Positions 1-5,330 of a stretch of 5,330 nt of DNA are shown piece by piece. The translations under genes were made by a program, and so were the position numbers. The notes below the pieces were generated by a model. That model saw nothing but the letters and a program-made list of their open reading frames with translations. It was not told the DNA's origin and ran no database searches. Origin of the DNA: Desulfobulbaceae bacterium (lineage in GTDB: Bacteria; Desulfobacterota; Desulfobulbia; Desulfobulbales; Desulfurivibrionaceae); assembly GCA_003557565.1 (NCBI GenBank), contig PWOG01000306.1, positions 1 through 5,330 on the forward strand, written 5' to 3'. Numbering within the stretch: position 1 is the first letter of the stretch; each line of letters starts with the position of its first letter.

Positions 1-1
1 C

Positions 2-1591
2 GACCCCTGCCAGTTTTACAGCGAGATACGCCCCAAAACCGCGTCGGTGGTATGGGATACCACCAGTTTTCAATGGAGCGATGACGAGTGGCTGGCCCGG
101 CGCCGTGAAAAGCCCACCTATTCCCAACCCATGTCCGTATATGAAATGCACCTGGGTTCCTGGCGGCGGGATCCCTCCGACCCCTCACGCTTTCTCTCCT
201 ACCAGGAAATCGCCGACGCCCTGATCCCCTACCTGGTGGAAATGGGCTTTACCCATGTGGAATTTCTCCCCGTGGCCGAGCATCCCCTGGACGAATCATG
301 GGGCTATCAGGTCACCGGTTTTTACGCGGTGACCAGCCGGTTCGGCACCCCCGACGATTTCGCCTACCTGGTCAACGAATGTCACCGGCACGGCATCGGC
401 GTTATCCTGGACTGGGTGCCCTCCCACTTCCCCACCGATGGCCACGGCTTAAGCCGCTTTGACGGCACCTGTGTCTACGAGCACGAGGACCCCCGCAAAG
501 GAGAACATCACGAATGGGGAACCTTGATCTTCAATTACAGCCGGGCCGAGGTGGCCAACTTTCTCATCGCCAACGCCCTGTTCTGGTTTGACCGTTATCA
601 CATCGACGGTCTGCGGGTGGACGCCGTGGCCTCGATGCTTTACCTTGATTACGGTCGCCATGAAGGGGAATGGGTGCCCAACGAATACGGCGGCCGGGAA
701 AACATCGAGGCCATCGAATTCATCAAACACCTGAACAGCATCGTCTACGAACAACACCCGGACATCATGATGATCGCCGAGGAGTCCACCAGCTACTTCG
801 GAGTTTCCAAGCCGACCAACTGGGGCGGGCTGGGCTTTGGCTATAAGTGGAACATGGGCTGGATGAACGACACCTTGAGTTATTTTCAGCATGATCCCCT
901 GTTCCGCAAATACCACCACGGTTCCCTGACCTTTTCGCTGCTTTATGCCTTCACCGAGAACTTCATCCTGCCCCTGTCCCATGACGAGGTGGTTCACGGC
1001 AAGGGCTCCCTGCTGAGCAAGATGCCCGGCGACAACTGGCAGTGCTTTGCCAATCTGCGCCTGCTTTTTTTCTTTCACTGGACCCATCCCGGCAAAAAGA
1101 TGGTGTTCATGGGCGGCGAATTTGGGCAGCTTTCCGAATGGTACTGCAAAACCAGCCTGGACTGGCACCTGCCGGAGCAAGAAGAAAAGCACCGCCAGTT
1201 GCAGCACTATGTCAGCAAGCTTAACCACTTTTACCGCCGGACTCCCGCTCTGTGGGATGATGATTTTTCACCGGAGGGTTTTCAGTGGCTGGATTTCAAC
1301 GATATCGACAACTGCATCATCAGTTTCGCCCGGTTCACCGAAGGCCGCGATGATTTAGTGGTCTGCCTGCTGAACTTCACCCCCCAGGTCCATCACAACT
1401 ACAAGCTGGGGGTTCCCCGGGGCGGCCGTTACCAGGAAGTCTTCAATTCGGATATGACCGAGGCGGGGGGCAGCGGCGTCATCAACCCGGAGGTCCTGAC
1501 CAGCATCAACGAGCCGTTTGGACAGGCCCCCGAACATATCCTGATCAGGGTTCCGCCCCTGGGAGGCGTCATCTTCAAAATGCAAGGATAA
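2..1591 (+). CDS. glgB: 1,4-alpha-glucan branching enzyme GlgB, 5' end cut by window edge
   Basis: This cytoplasmic GH13 enzyme of glycogen synthesis cuts an alpha-1,4 glucan chain and rejoins it through an alpha-1,6 bond. The frame is open from base 2, and the first visible residues (DPCQFYSEIRPKTAS) belong to the middle of the protein, so the GTG at 47 is not the start. The GH13 regions appear in order: DWVPSHF (codons from 410), GLRVDAVAS with nucleophile Asp at 620-622, MIAEEST with acid/base Glu at 779-781, and LPLSHDEVVHGKGS with transition-state Asp at 983-985. The spacing between these residues equals that of E. coli GlgB Asp405, Glu458 and Asp526. A C-terminal all-beta domain ends at the TAA. 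About 529 residues are visible against roughly 728 in E. coli, so about 200 residues (N-terminal domain and CBM48) lie to the left. No frameshift or lost catalytic residue is seen. The identity is secure. Confidence 0.97.
   Translation, partial: DPCQFYSEIRPKTASVVWDTTSFQWSDDEWLARRREKPTYSQPMSVYEMHLGSWRRDPSDPSRFLSYQEIADALIPYLVEMGFTHVEFLPVAEHPLDESWGYQVTGFYAVTSRFGTPDDFAYLVNECHRHGIGVILDWVPSHFPTDGHGLSRFDGTCVYEHEDPRKGEHHEWGTLIFNYSRAEVANFLIANALFWFDRYHIDGLRVDAVASMLYLDYGRHEGEWVPNEYGGRENIEAIEFIKHLNSIVYEQHPDIMMIAEESTSYFGVSKPTNWGGLGFGYKWNMGWMNDTLSYFQHDPLFRKYHHGSLTFSLLYAFTENFILPLSHDEVVHGKGSLLSKMPGDNWQCFANLRLLFFFHWTHPGKKMVFMGGEFGQLSEWYCKTSLDWHLPEQEEKHRQLQHYVSKLNHFYRRTPALWDDDFSPEGFQWLDFNDIDNCIISFARFTEGRDDLVVCLLNFTPQVHHNYKLGVPRGGRYQEVFNSDMTEAGGSGVINPEVLTSINEPFGQAPEHILIRVPPLGGVIFKMQG
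1584..1588 (+). promoter_or_regulatory. Shine-Dalgarno site of the 68-residue gene
   Basis: AAGGA lies inside the last codons of glgB, six bases before the ATG at 1595. It supports that ATG as a real start and suggests the small gene is translated from the glgB message. Confidence 0.6.
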
Positions 1592-1594
1592 TCC

Positions 1595-1801
1595 ATGAGC
1601 GACGGCCAGAACATCCAGCCACCGGGAGAAAAGATGCGCCGGGCCCTGGCCTGGGTCAGCGAATGTCTCGCCCAGAACCCGAACCGGGACCGTCGTGCCC
1701 TGCTCCGGGAAGCCGAGATTCGTTTTGACCTTTCACCGGCGGAATGTGAATTTCTTGACCACAACTTTGGCTGCCGCCAACATGGACAGCACCACAACTG
1801 A
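1595..1801 (+). CDS. small uncharacterised protein, 68 residues, downstream of glgB
   Basis: I do not recognise a named family. The ATG lies three bases after the glgB stop, with AAGGA six bases upstream, so it is probably co-transcribed with glgB. The protein is soluble, with no signal peptide or membrane segment. The core (residues about 14-58) looks like two or three amphipathic helices: an R-R-A-L-A-W-V-S segment, a short N-P-N-R-D turn, the charged stretch RRALLREAEIRFDLSP, then AECEFLDHNF. The tail is rich in His and Cys (Cys60, His63, His66, His67), which could bind a metal, but that is only a guess. The pattern recalls short hypothetical proteins of delta-proteobacteria. No function can be assigned. 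The start context and ordinary codon use favour a real gene over a chance frame. Confidence 0.72.
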   Translation: MSDGQNIQPPGEKMRRALAWVSECLAQNPNRDRRALLREAEIRFDLSPAECEFLDHNFGCRQHGQHHN

Positions 1802-1843
1802 TCTTCTACCTAACGATCTTCTCCCTTATAACCTCGGCCGGCC

Positions 1844-1886
1844 AACCCTTGGTTAACCTGCAAAGGTTCCCGTTTTGCCCGTTTTG
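1844..1886 (+). terminator. weak terminator-like hairpin after the glgB unit
   Basis: AACCCTTG (1844-1851) pairs with CAAAGGTT (1861-1868) over seven of eight positions. An alternative smaller hairpin is AACCT/AGGTT (1855-1859 with 1864-1868) around GCAA. Directly after comes CCCGTTTTG repeated twice in tandem (1869-1877, 1878-1886), which gives two short T runs rather than one good U tract. The position, 43 bases after the small gene's stop, fits a terminator, but the stem is weak and the T tract is interrupted. Confidence 0.3.
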
Positions 1887-2037
1887 ATGCAGCAGAAGTG
1901 ACCCCCCTTCACCTGAGTTTAAGCTGCCAGGTTGAAAACGATCATGGGCACCGCCGGAAGCCGCGATTAGGCCGGCTCGCGTACTGGGGTACTGATGTGC
2001 GCATCGCCGGCGGGGTAAGCCACAACCTGCGCCCAGT

Positions 2038-2065
2038 AACCGCTTACAGGGCAAACCCTGCGGTT
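2038..2065. other. bulged 10-bp hairpin, possible structured RNA or DNA element
   Basis: AACCG (2038-2042) pairs perfectly with CGGTT (2061-2065). Inside it, after a four-base bulge CTTA, CAGGG (2047-2051) pairs perfectly with CCCTG (2056-2060) around a CAAA loop. The pairing is read directly from the bases. Whether it is transcribed is unknown. It lies upstream of the predicted ars transcription start, so it would not be part of the ars mRNA made from that promoter. It contains ACAGGGCAAACC (2046-2057), a word resembling the conserved core of GEMM-I riboswitches. No T tract follows, so it is not a simple terminator. Confidence 0.45.
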
Positions 2066-2142
2066 GATTACGCCAAAATCAGCCGTGGTCGGTTGGGTTG
2101 GAGCTGGTCCACCTAAAAAATGCCCTTCATGCCGACTGTTTC

Positions 2143-2171
2143 TTGACAATATCCGCCTATGCGGATATACA
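2143..2171 (+). promoter_or_regulatory. sigma-70-type promoter of the ars operon
   Basis: TTGACA (2143-2148) is a perfect -35 box, and TATACA (2166-2171) is a good -10 box exactly 17 bases downstream. Transcription should begin near 2177-2179, only two to four bases before the arsR ATG at 2181. An alternative -10, TACAAT at 2168-2173, has a poorer 19-base spacing and gives an equally short leader. The operator occupies the spacer, as expected for repression by blocking RNA polymerase. Confidence 0.85.
2149..2168. promoter_or_regulatory. ArsR operator: perfect 8-4-8 inverted repeat
   Basis: ATATCCGC (2149-2156) and GCGGATAT (2161-2168) are exact inverted copies separated by CTAT. The repeat fills the -35/-10 spacer and covers the first three bases of the -10 box. 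ArsR/SmtB-family dimers bind AT-rich inverted repeats in such positions and leave on binding As(III) or Sb(III). The assignment to this ArsR is inferred from the position directly in front of its gene. No second copy of the repeat is seen elsewhere in the operon. Confidence 0.8.
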
Positions 2172-2180
2172 ATATTGAAT

Positions 2181-2530
2181 ATGAAAGCGATCGCCGAAGG
2201 CCTCAAGGCCCTGTCCGAGGAAATACGTTTGCGGCTGCTGCTGCTGCTGCACAGCCAGGGGGAGTTGTGCGTCTGCGACCTGATTGGGGCGCTTAACCTG
2301 CCCCAGTCCACCATCTCCCGGCACCTGGCCTACCTGAAAAACAGCGGCTGGGTGGAAGGAAGGCGACGGGGGGTGTGGATGCATTACCGGCTGACTCCGG
2401 ACCTAAGCCCTTTGATGCGCGAAATCCTGCGGGCCCTGGCCCGGGAAACGGCCAGTCGGGCCGAGGCCCGGCGGGACGCCGACAACCTGGCGCTTTATCG
2501 CCAAAACAAGCAAAGCGACGAGGAGTGCTG

Positions 2531-2531
<1 letters not shown>
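2181..2531 (+). CDS. arsR: ArsR, arsenite/antimonite-responsive repressor
   Basis: This 116-residue winged-helix repressor of the ArsR/SmtB family binds the operator in its own promoter and is released by As(III)/Sb(III). The metal-site helix reads ELCVCDL, with Cys30 and Cys32 matching E. coli ArsR Cys32 and Cys34. The position of E. coli Cys37 is Ile35 here. The recognition helix is PQSTISRHLAYLKNSGWV (from residue 41), and the wing is GRRRGVWMHYRL. The C-terminal residue is Cys116. The length matches E. coli ArsR (117). The frame is open upstream to 2064, but that would place the start before the promoter, so ATG 2181 is chosen. No Shine-Dalgarno site precedes it, in line with a leaderless message. 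A run of five CTG codons (2235-2249) encodes Leu19-23. The stop overlaps the arsC start by one base. Confidence 0.95.
2520..2525 (+). promoter_or_regulatory. Shine-Dalgarno site deciding the arsC start
   Basis: GAGGAG at the end of arsR lies five bases before ATG 2531. The frame is open further upstream to 2375, but that extension runs through arsR codons and has no such site, so 2531 is the start. Confidence 0.8.
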
Positions 2532-2965
<434 letters not shown>

Positions 2966-2990
2966 CCCCCCGCAACAACCGGCCAAACTC

Positions 2991-3041
2991 GCGGTGTCGG
3001 TCACGCAGGACAAGTAATCACCAAGAGTACCCGGACACCGC
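2991..3041. repeat. 8-bp inverted repeat in the arsC-arsD gap
   Basis: GCGGTGTC (2991-2998) and GACACCGC (3034-3041) are perfect inverted copies with a 35-base loop. A second small stem, CCGC/GCGG (3038-3041 with 3047-3050), competes for the same right arm. The downstream bases are A-rich rather than T-rich, so it is not a + strand terminator. It might be an mRNA processing or stability element that adjusts arsC against arsDA, but no function is shown. I see no convincing promoter in this 152-base gap. Confidence 0.35.
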
Positions 3042-3105
3042 TTCGGGCGGCGGCAAATAAAAAAACAACGCAAAGTCTGTTGTCCGCTATCTGTCAACTG
3101 TAAGT

Positions 3106-3109
3106 GAGG
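3106..3109 (+). promoter_or_regulatory. Shine-Dalgarno site of arsD
   Basis: GAGG lies eight bases before ATG 3118. The nearer ATG at 3111 is in another frame, so 3118 is the arsD start. Confidence 0.65.
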
Positions 3110-3117
3110 TATGCGTC

Positions 3118-3519
3118 ATGCCTAAAAAAATGGAAGTTTTTGATCCGGCCATGTGCTGTTCCACCGGCATCTGCGGTCCCTCGGTGGACCCGTCCCTGGT
3201 CCGTTTTGCCGCCGACCTGGACTGGCTGCAAAAAAAAGGGGTGGAAGTAAGACGTTACAACCTCTCCCAGGAACCGGCGGCCTTTGCCGAAAACCAGCTG
3301 GTGCGGGACAAACTGGCCACCGACTCCACCACCTGCCTGCCCCTGATCCTGGTGGACGGGGTGGAGAAAAGTACTGCCACCTACCCCAGCCGCCGGCAAC
3401 TTGCGGCCATGACCGGGGTCGATTACGACCCTGCCACCGACGAGCCCCCGGCCGGCCAGGATACCGGCGCCCCCCTTTCTTCCCTGCCTCTGGCGGGCGG
3501 AGGTGACAAATGCTGCTGA
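3118..3519 (+). CDS. arsD: ArsD, arsenite metallochaperone
   Basis: ArsD binds As(III) with three cysteines and hands it to ArsA, raising the pump's affinity for arsenite. It can also act as a weak repressor. The N-terminal signature VFDPAMCCSTGICG carries Cys13, Cys14 and Cys19, matching E. coli Cys12, Cys13 and Cys18, the set needed for transfer to ArsA. The thioredoxin-like core continues through LPLILVDG and TYPSRRQLAAMTG. The protein has 133 residues against 120 in E. coli, with a longer, Pro/Gly-rich tail (about residues 104-130) that ends in one vicinal pair, Cys132-Cys133. E. coli ArsD has two such pairs. An extra Cys73 lies before the LPL segment. The last ten bases overlap the start of arsA, so the two are probably translationally coupled, in keeping with their direct contact. 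Confidence 0.95.
   Translation: MPKKMEVFDPAMCCSTGICGPSVDPSLVRFAADLDWLQKKGVEVRRYNLSQEPAAFAENQLVRDKLATDSTTCLPLILVDGVEKSTATYPSRRQLAAMTGVDYDPATDEPPAGQDTGAPLSSLPLAGGGDKCC
3499..3503 (+). promoter_or_regulatory. Shine-Dalgarno site of arsA inside arsD
   Basis: GGAGG encodes part of the glycine-rich ArsD tail and lies six bases before ATG 3510. It fixes the arsA start inside the arsD reading frame. Confidence 0.8.
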
Positions 3520-5297
3520 TCGACCAGGCCCCCCGTTACCTTTTTTTCACCGGCAAGGGCGGAGTGGGCAAGACCACCATGTCCTGCATCGTCGCCACCG
3601 CCCTGGCCCGGAACGGCAAGAAGGTGCTGCTGATCAGCACCGACCCGGCCTCCAACCTGGACGAGGTGCTGGAAACCCCGCTTTCCGGCAGCCCCGCCCC
3701 GGTCAAGAACAACCCCGGCCTGCTGGCCATGAATATCGATCCGGAGGAAGCGGCGACGGCCTATCGGGAACGGATGGTGGGCCCCTACCGTGGGGTCTTG
3801 CCCGACGAGGCGGTACAAAACATCGAAGAGCAACTTTCCGGCGCCTGCACGATAGAAATTGCCGCTTTCAACGAATTTTCCCAGGTCATCGGCCATCCGG
3901 AAACGGTGGCCGAGTACGACCATATCGTGCTGGATACCGCCCCCACCGGCCATACCCTGCGCCTGCTGAGCCTGCCTGCGGCCTGGAACGATTTCGTGCT
4001 GGAAAACAAAAGCGGCTCCTCCTGCCTGGGGCCCCTGGCCGGGCTCAAGGAGCAGCGGCTGATCTACGAAGGGGCGGTGGCCTCGCTCACCGACCCCGAG
4101 CTGACCCTGCTGGTGCTGGTCAGTCGACCGGAAGCCATTACCTTGGATGAAGCTGAACGTGCCGCTGCTGAATTATTCGAGCTAGGGATGAAAAACCAGC
4201 ACCTGGTAATCAATGGACAATTCAAGGCCACCTCCGACGATCCAGTAGCCCGGGCTCTACAAGACAAAGGCGAACAGGCCCTGGCCAGCCTGCCCCCCAA
4301 CCTGGCCAAACTGCCCCGAAGCGTCATGGAATTCCGCCCCCACGGCCTGGTGGGCCTGGCGGCCATCGACCATGCCCTGGAAGAGCAGCCGGAAGCGGTG
4401 GACACCGGGCAGGTAAACGAACTGGCCGCCGGCCTGCAGCGCCTTGCGCCCCGGCTCACCCCCTGGCCGGCCCTGCTGGAACGGTTGGCGGCTCCGGGCC
4501 GGGGTCTGATCATGACCATGGGCAAGGGGGGCGTGGGCAAGACCGCCACCGCCGCCGCCATCGCCGCCGAACTGGCCCGCCGGGGGCACCAGGTCTGCCT
4601 CTCCACCACCGACCCGGCGGCGCACGTGGACCAGATGCTGCCCGATCCACCGGCCAACCTGACGATAAGCCGCATCGACCCCAAGGAGGAAACCCGCACC
4701 TACACCGCCCAGGTCCTGGCAAACAAGGAACAGGAGTTGTCGGCCGATGACCTGGAGTTGCTGAAAGAAGAACTGCGCTCTCCCTGCATTGAAGAAATCG
4801 CCGTCTTCCAGGCCTTCGCCCGCGAGGTGGCGGGCGCCCGGGAGCAGTTCCTGGTGCTGGACACCGCCCCCACCGGTCATACCCTGCTGTTGCTGGACGC
4901 CACCGAATCCTACCATCGGGAGGTGGCCAGGAACGCCGCCGGGGTCGGCGAGGCGGTCCAGGAGCTGCTGCCGCGCCTGCGCGACCCGTTGTACACCAGG
5001 GTGCTGTTGGTCACCCTGCCCGAGGCCACCCCGGTGCACGAGGCCGCCAGCCTGCAGGAAGACCTGCGCCGGGCGGCCATCGAGCCTTACGGCTGGGCGG
5101 TCAACCAGTGTTTTGCCCTCTCCGGCACCAGGGATCCGTTGCTGGCCGCCCGCGGGGTCAAGGAACTGGACTTTATCGAGGAAGTACTGCAGCTCAACTC
5201 CGGCCCGGTGGCGGCCTCGCCCTGGCTGGCCAAAGAAATCAAGGGCCGCGAGCAGTTGTACCAACTGCTGAGCCCTTGGGCGCCAGAAGACACTTGA
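3510..5297 (+). CDS. arsA: ArsA, arsenite-activated double-domain ATPase
   Basis: ArsA is the cytoplasmic ATPase that receives As(III) from ArsD and drives the membrane pump (ArsB, or Acr3 in some bacteria). It has 595 residues against 583 in E. coli and consists of two homologous halves joined by a linker near residues 300-330. Half A1 has the P-loop GKGGVGKTT (from Gly15), the STDPAS switch (Asp45) and DTAPTGHT (from Asp142). Half A2 has GKGGVGKTA (from Gly338), TTDPAAH and DTAPTGHT (from Asp451). The metal-site cysteines are Cys113, Cys172 and Cys426, matching E. coli Cys113, Cys172 and Cys422. All are present, so an active, metal-stimulated enzyme is expected. The A2 P-loop has Ala in place of the second Thr, which the Walker A rule allows. 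Codons 205-253 are unusually rich in A/T-ending codons compared with the rest. The ATG overlaps the arsD end by ten bases. Confidence 0.97.
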   Translation: MLLIDQAPRYLFFTGKGGVGKTTMSCIVATALARNGKKVLLISTDPASNLDEVLETPLSGSPAPVKNNPGLLAMNIDPEEAATAYRERMVGPYRGVLPDEAVQNIEEQLSGACTIEIAAFNEFSQVIGHPETVAEYDHIVLDTAPTGHTLRLLSLPAAWNDFVLENKSGSSCLGPLAGLKEQRLIYEGAVASLTDPELTLLVLVSRPEAITLDEAERAAAELFELGMKNQHLVINGQFKATSDDPVARALQDKGEQALASLPPNLAKLPRSVMEFRPHGLVGLAAIDHALEEQPEAVDTGQVNELAAGLQRLAPRLTPWPALLERLAAPGRGLIMTMGKGGVGKTATAAAIAAELARRGHQVCLSTTDPAAHVDQMLPDPPANLTISRIDPKEETRTYTAQVLANKEQELSADDLELLKEELRSPCIEEIAVFQAFAREVAGAREQFLVLDTAPTGHTLLLLDATESYHREVARNAAGVGEAVQELLPRLRDPLYTRVLLVTLPEATPVHEAASLQEDLRRAAIEPYGWAVNQCFALSGTRDPLLAARGVKELDFIEEVLQLNSGPVAASPWLAKEIKGREQLYQLLSPWAPEDT

Positions 5298-5307
5298 AGT
5301 CAACGTT

Positions 5308-5330
5308 CGGCAGGGCCGACAATCCTGCCG
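5308..5330 (+). terminator. hairpin after arsA at the window edge, possible terminator
   Basis: CGGCAGG (5308-5314) and CCTGCCG (5324-5330) are perfect 7-bp inverted copies with a nine-base loop, starting ten bases after the arsA stop. A competing smaller hairpin is TCGGC/GCCGA (5307-5311 with 5315-5319). The position suits a Rho-independent terminator, but any T tract would lie beyond the window. If arsA is followed by a pump gene, this may instead be an internal mRNA hairpin. Confidence 0.45.

Larger units (their letters stand above)
1802..2142. other. intergenic region without a convincing gene
   Basis: About 340 bases separate the glgB unit from the ars promoter. Open frames exist on both strands (for example + 1898-2116 and - 1806-2054), but none has a Shine-Dalgarno site, a recognisable domain or coding-like composition. 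What can be seen is structural: the terminator-like hairpins at 1844-1868, a 9-bp tandem repeat at 1869-1886, a long-range inverted repeat TACTGGG/CCCAGTA (1982-1988 with 2032-2038), GATG/CATC (1994-1997 with 2002-2005), GTAAGC/GCTTAC (2015-2020 with 2042-2047) and the bulged hairpin at 2038-2065. On the minus strand a GGGGGGTCACTT word (complement of about 1900-1911) recalls IS21-type ends. The region may be a decayed insertion or may hold a structured RNA. Confidence 0.6.

Noticed and set aside
449..1228. 259-residue open frame on the minus strand inside glgB
   Set aside because: It lies wholly opposite conserved glgB catalytic codons, has no domain I recognise and no ribosome site, and is the usual shadow of a GC-rich gene.
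1806..2054. 82-residue minus-strand frame in the glgB-ars gap
   Set aside because: No start signal and no family. It reads through the putative insertion-element end and looks like translated non-coding sequence.
1898..2116. 72-residue + strand frame in the glgB-ars gap
   Set aside because: No ribosome site, no recognisable motif, and it runs through the inverted repeats. Probably not coding.
2064..2180. Upstream extension of arsR by 39 residues from a TTG at 2064
   Set aside because: The extension would cross the promoter and operator, is not ArsR-like, and has no ribosome site. ATG 2181 gives the family's normal length.
2235..2249. (CTG)5 microsatellite in arsR
   Set aside because: It encodes the hydrophobic Leu run of an early helix, typical of the family. 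It is short and in frame, so it is unlikely to be a regulatory repeat.
2375..2530. Upstream extension of arsC by 52 residues
   Set aside because: It lies within the arsR coding sequence in another frame. ATG 2531 has a good Shine-Dalgarno site and places the P-loop cysteine at residue 9, as in known ArsC.
3230..3237. Run of eight A bases in arsD as a frameshift or phase-variation site
   Set aside because: It encodes Gln-Lys-Lys in frame in a conserved position. The -1 frame gives a low-quality product and there is no supporting downstream structure.
3552..4886. Similar DNA at 3930-3959 and 4857-4886 (28 of 30 bases) and at the two P-loops, as a possible repeat
   Set aside because: Explained by the ancient internal duplication of ArsA: both pairs encode the same DTAPTGHTL and GKGGVGKT motifs.
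4257..5303. 348-residue open frame on the minus strand inside arsA
   Set aside because: It mirrors the conserved A2 half of ArsA. The composition (Gly, Gln and Val rich, repetitive) is typical of an antisense shadow of GC-rich codons.

Overview
The window looks like a piece of chromosome from a GC-rich bacterium, probably a delta-proteobacterial lineage now placed in Desulfobacterota. That placement rests on overall gene content and style (a full-size bacterial GlgB, a thioredoxin-type ArsC, an ArsD/ArsA pair, strongly GC-ending codons). It is an inference, not an identification. All convincing genes lie on the + strand.

Left part (1-1801): the 3' three quarters of glgB, the glycogen branching enzyme, cut by the window edge. 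It is followed after 3 bases by a small gene for an uncharacterised 68-residue protein with its own Shine-Dalgarno site. A weak terminator-like hairpin follows.

Middle (1802-2142): about 340 bases with no convincing gene. The region holds several inverted repeats, including a clean bulged hairpin at 2038-2065 that carries a GEMM-riboswitch-like core word. It also holds a stretch on the minus strand that vaguely resembles the end of an IS21-type element. Nothing there is proven.

Right part (2143-5330): an arsenic resistance operon, arsR-arsC-arsD-arsA. A consensus-like sigma-70 promoter has a perfect 8-bp inverted repeat between and overlapping its -35 and -10 boxes, the expected place for an ArsR operator. 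The predicted transcript starts only a few bases before the arsR ATG, so the message is probably leaderless. ArsR senses As(III)/Sb(III) and represses the operon. ArsC reduces arsenate to arsenite using a Cys9/Cys81/Cys88 relay. ArsD passes arsenite to ArsA, a double-domain ATPase that energises an efflux pump. The pump gene (arsB or acr3) is not in the window. A hairpin at the right edge after arsA may be a terminator, but its 3' tail cannot be seen.

The operon is of a known kind. I did not find an undescribed system. The points most worth a second look are the leaderless arsR start with its embedded operator, a sharply different codon-use patch inside arsA (4122-4268), and the structured intergenic DNA upstream of the ars promoter.
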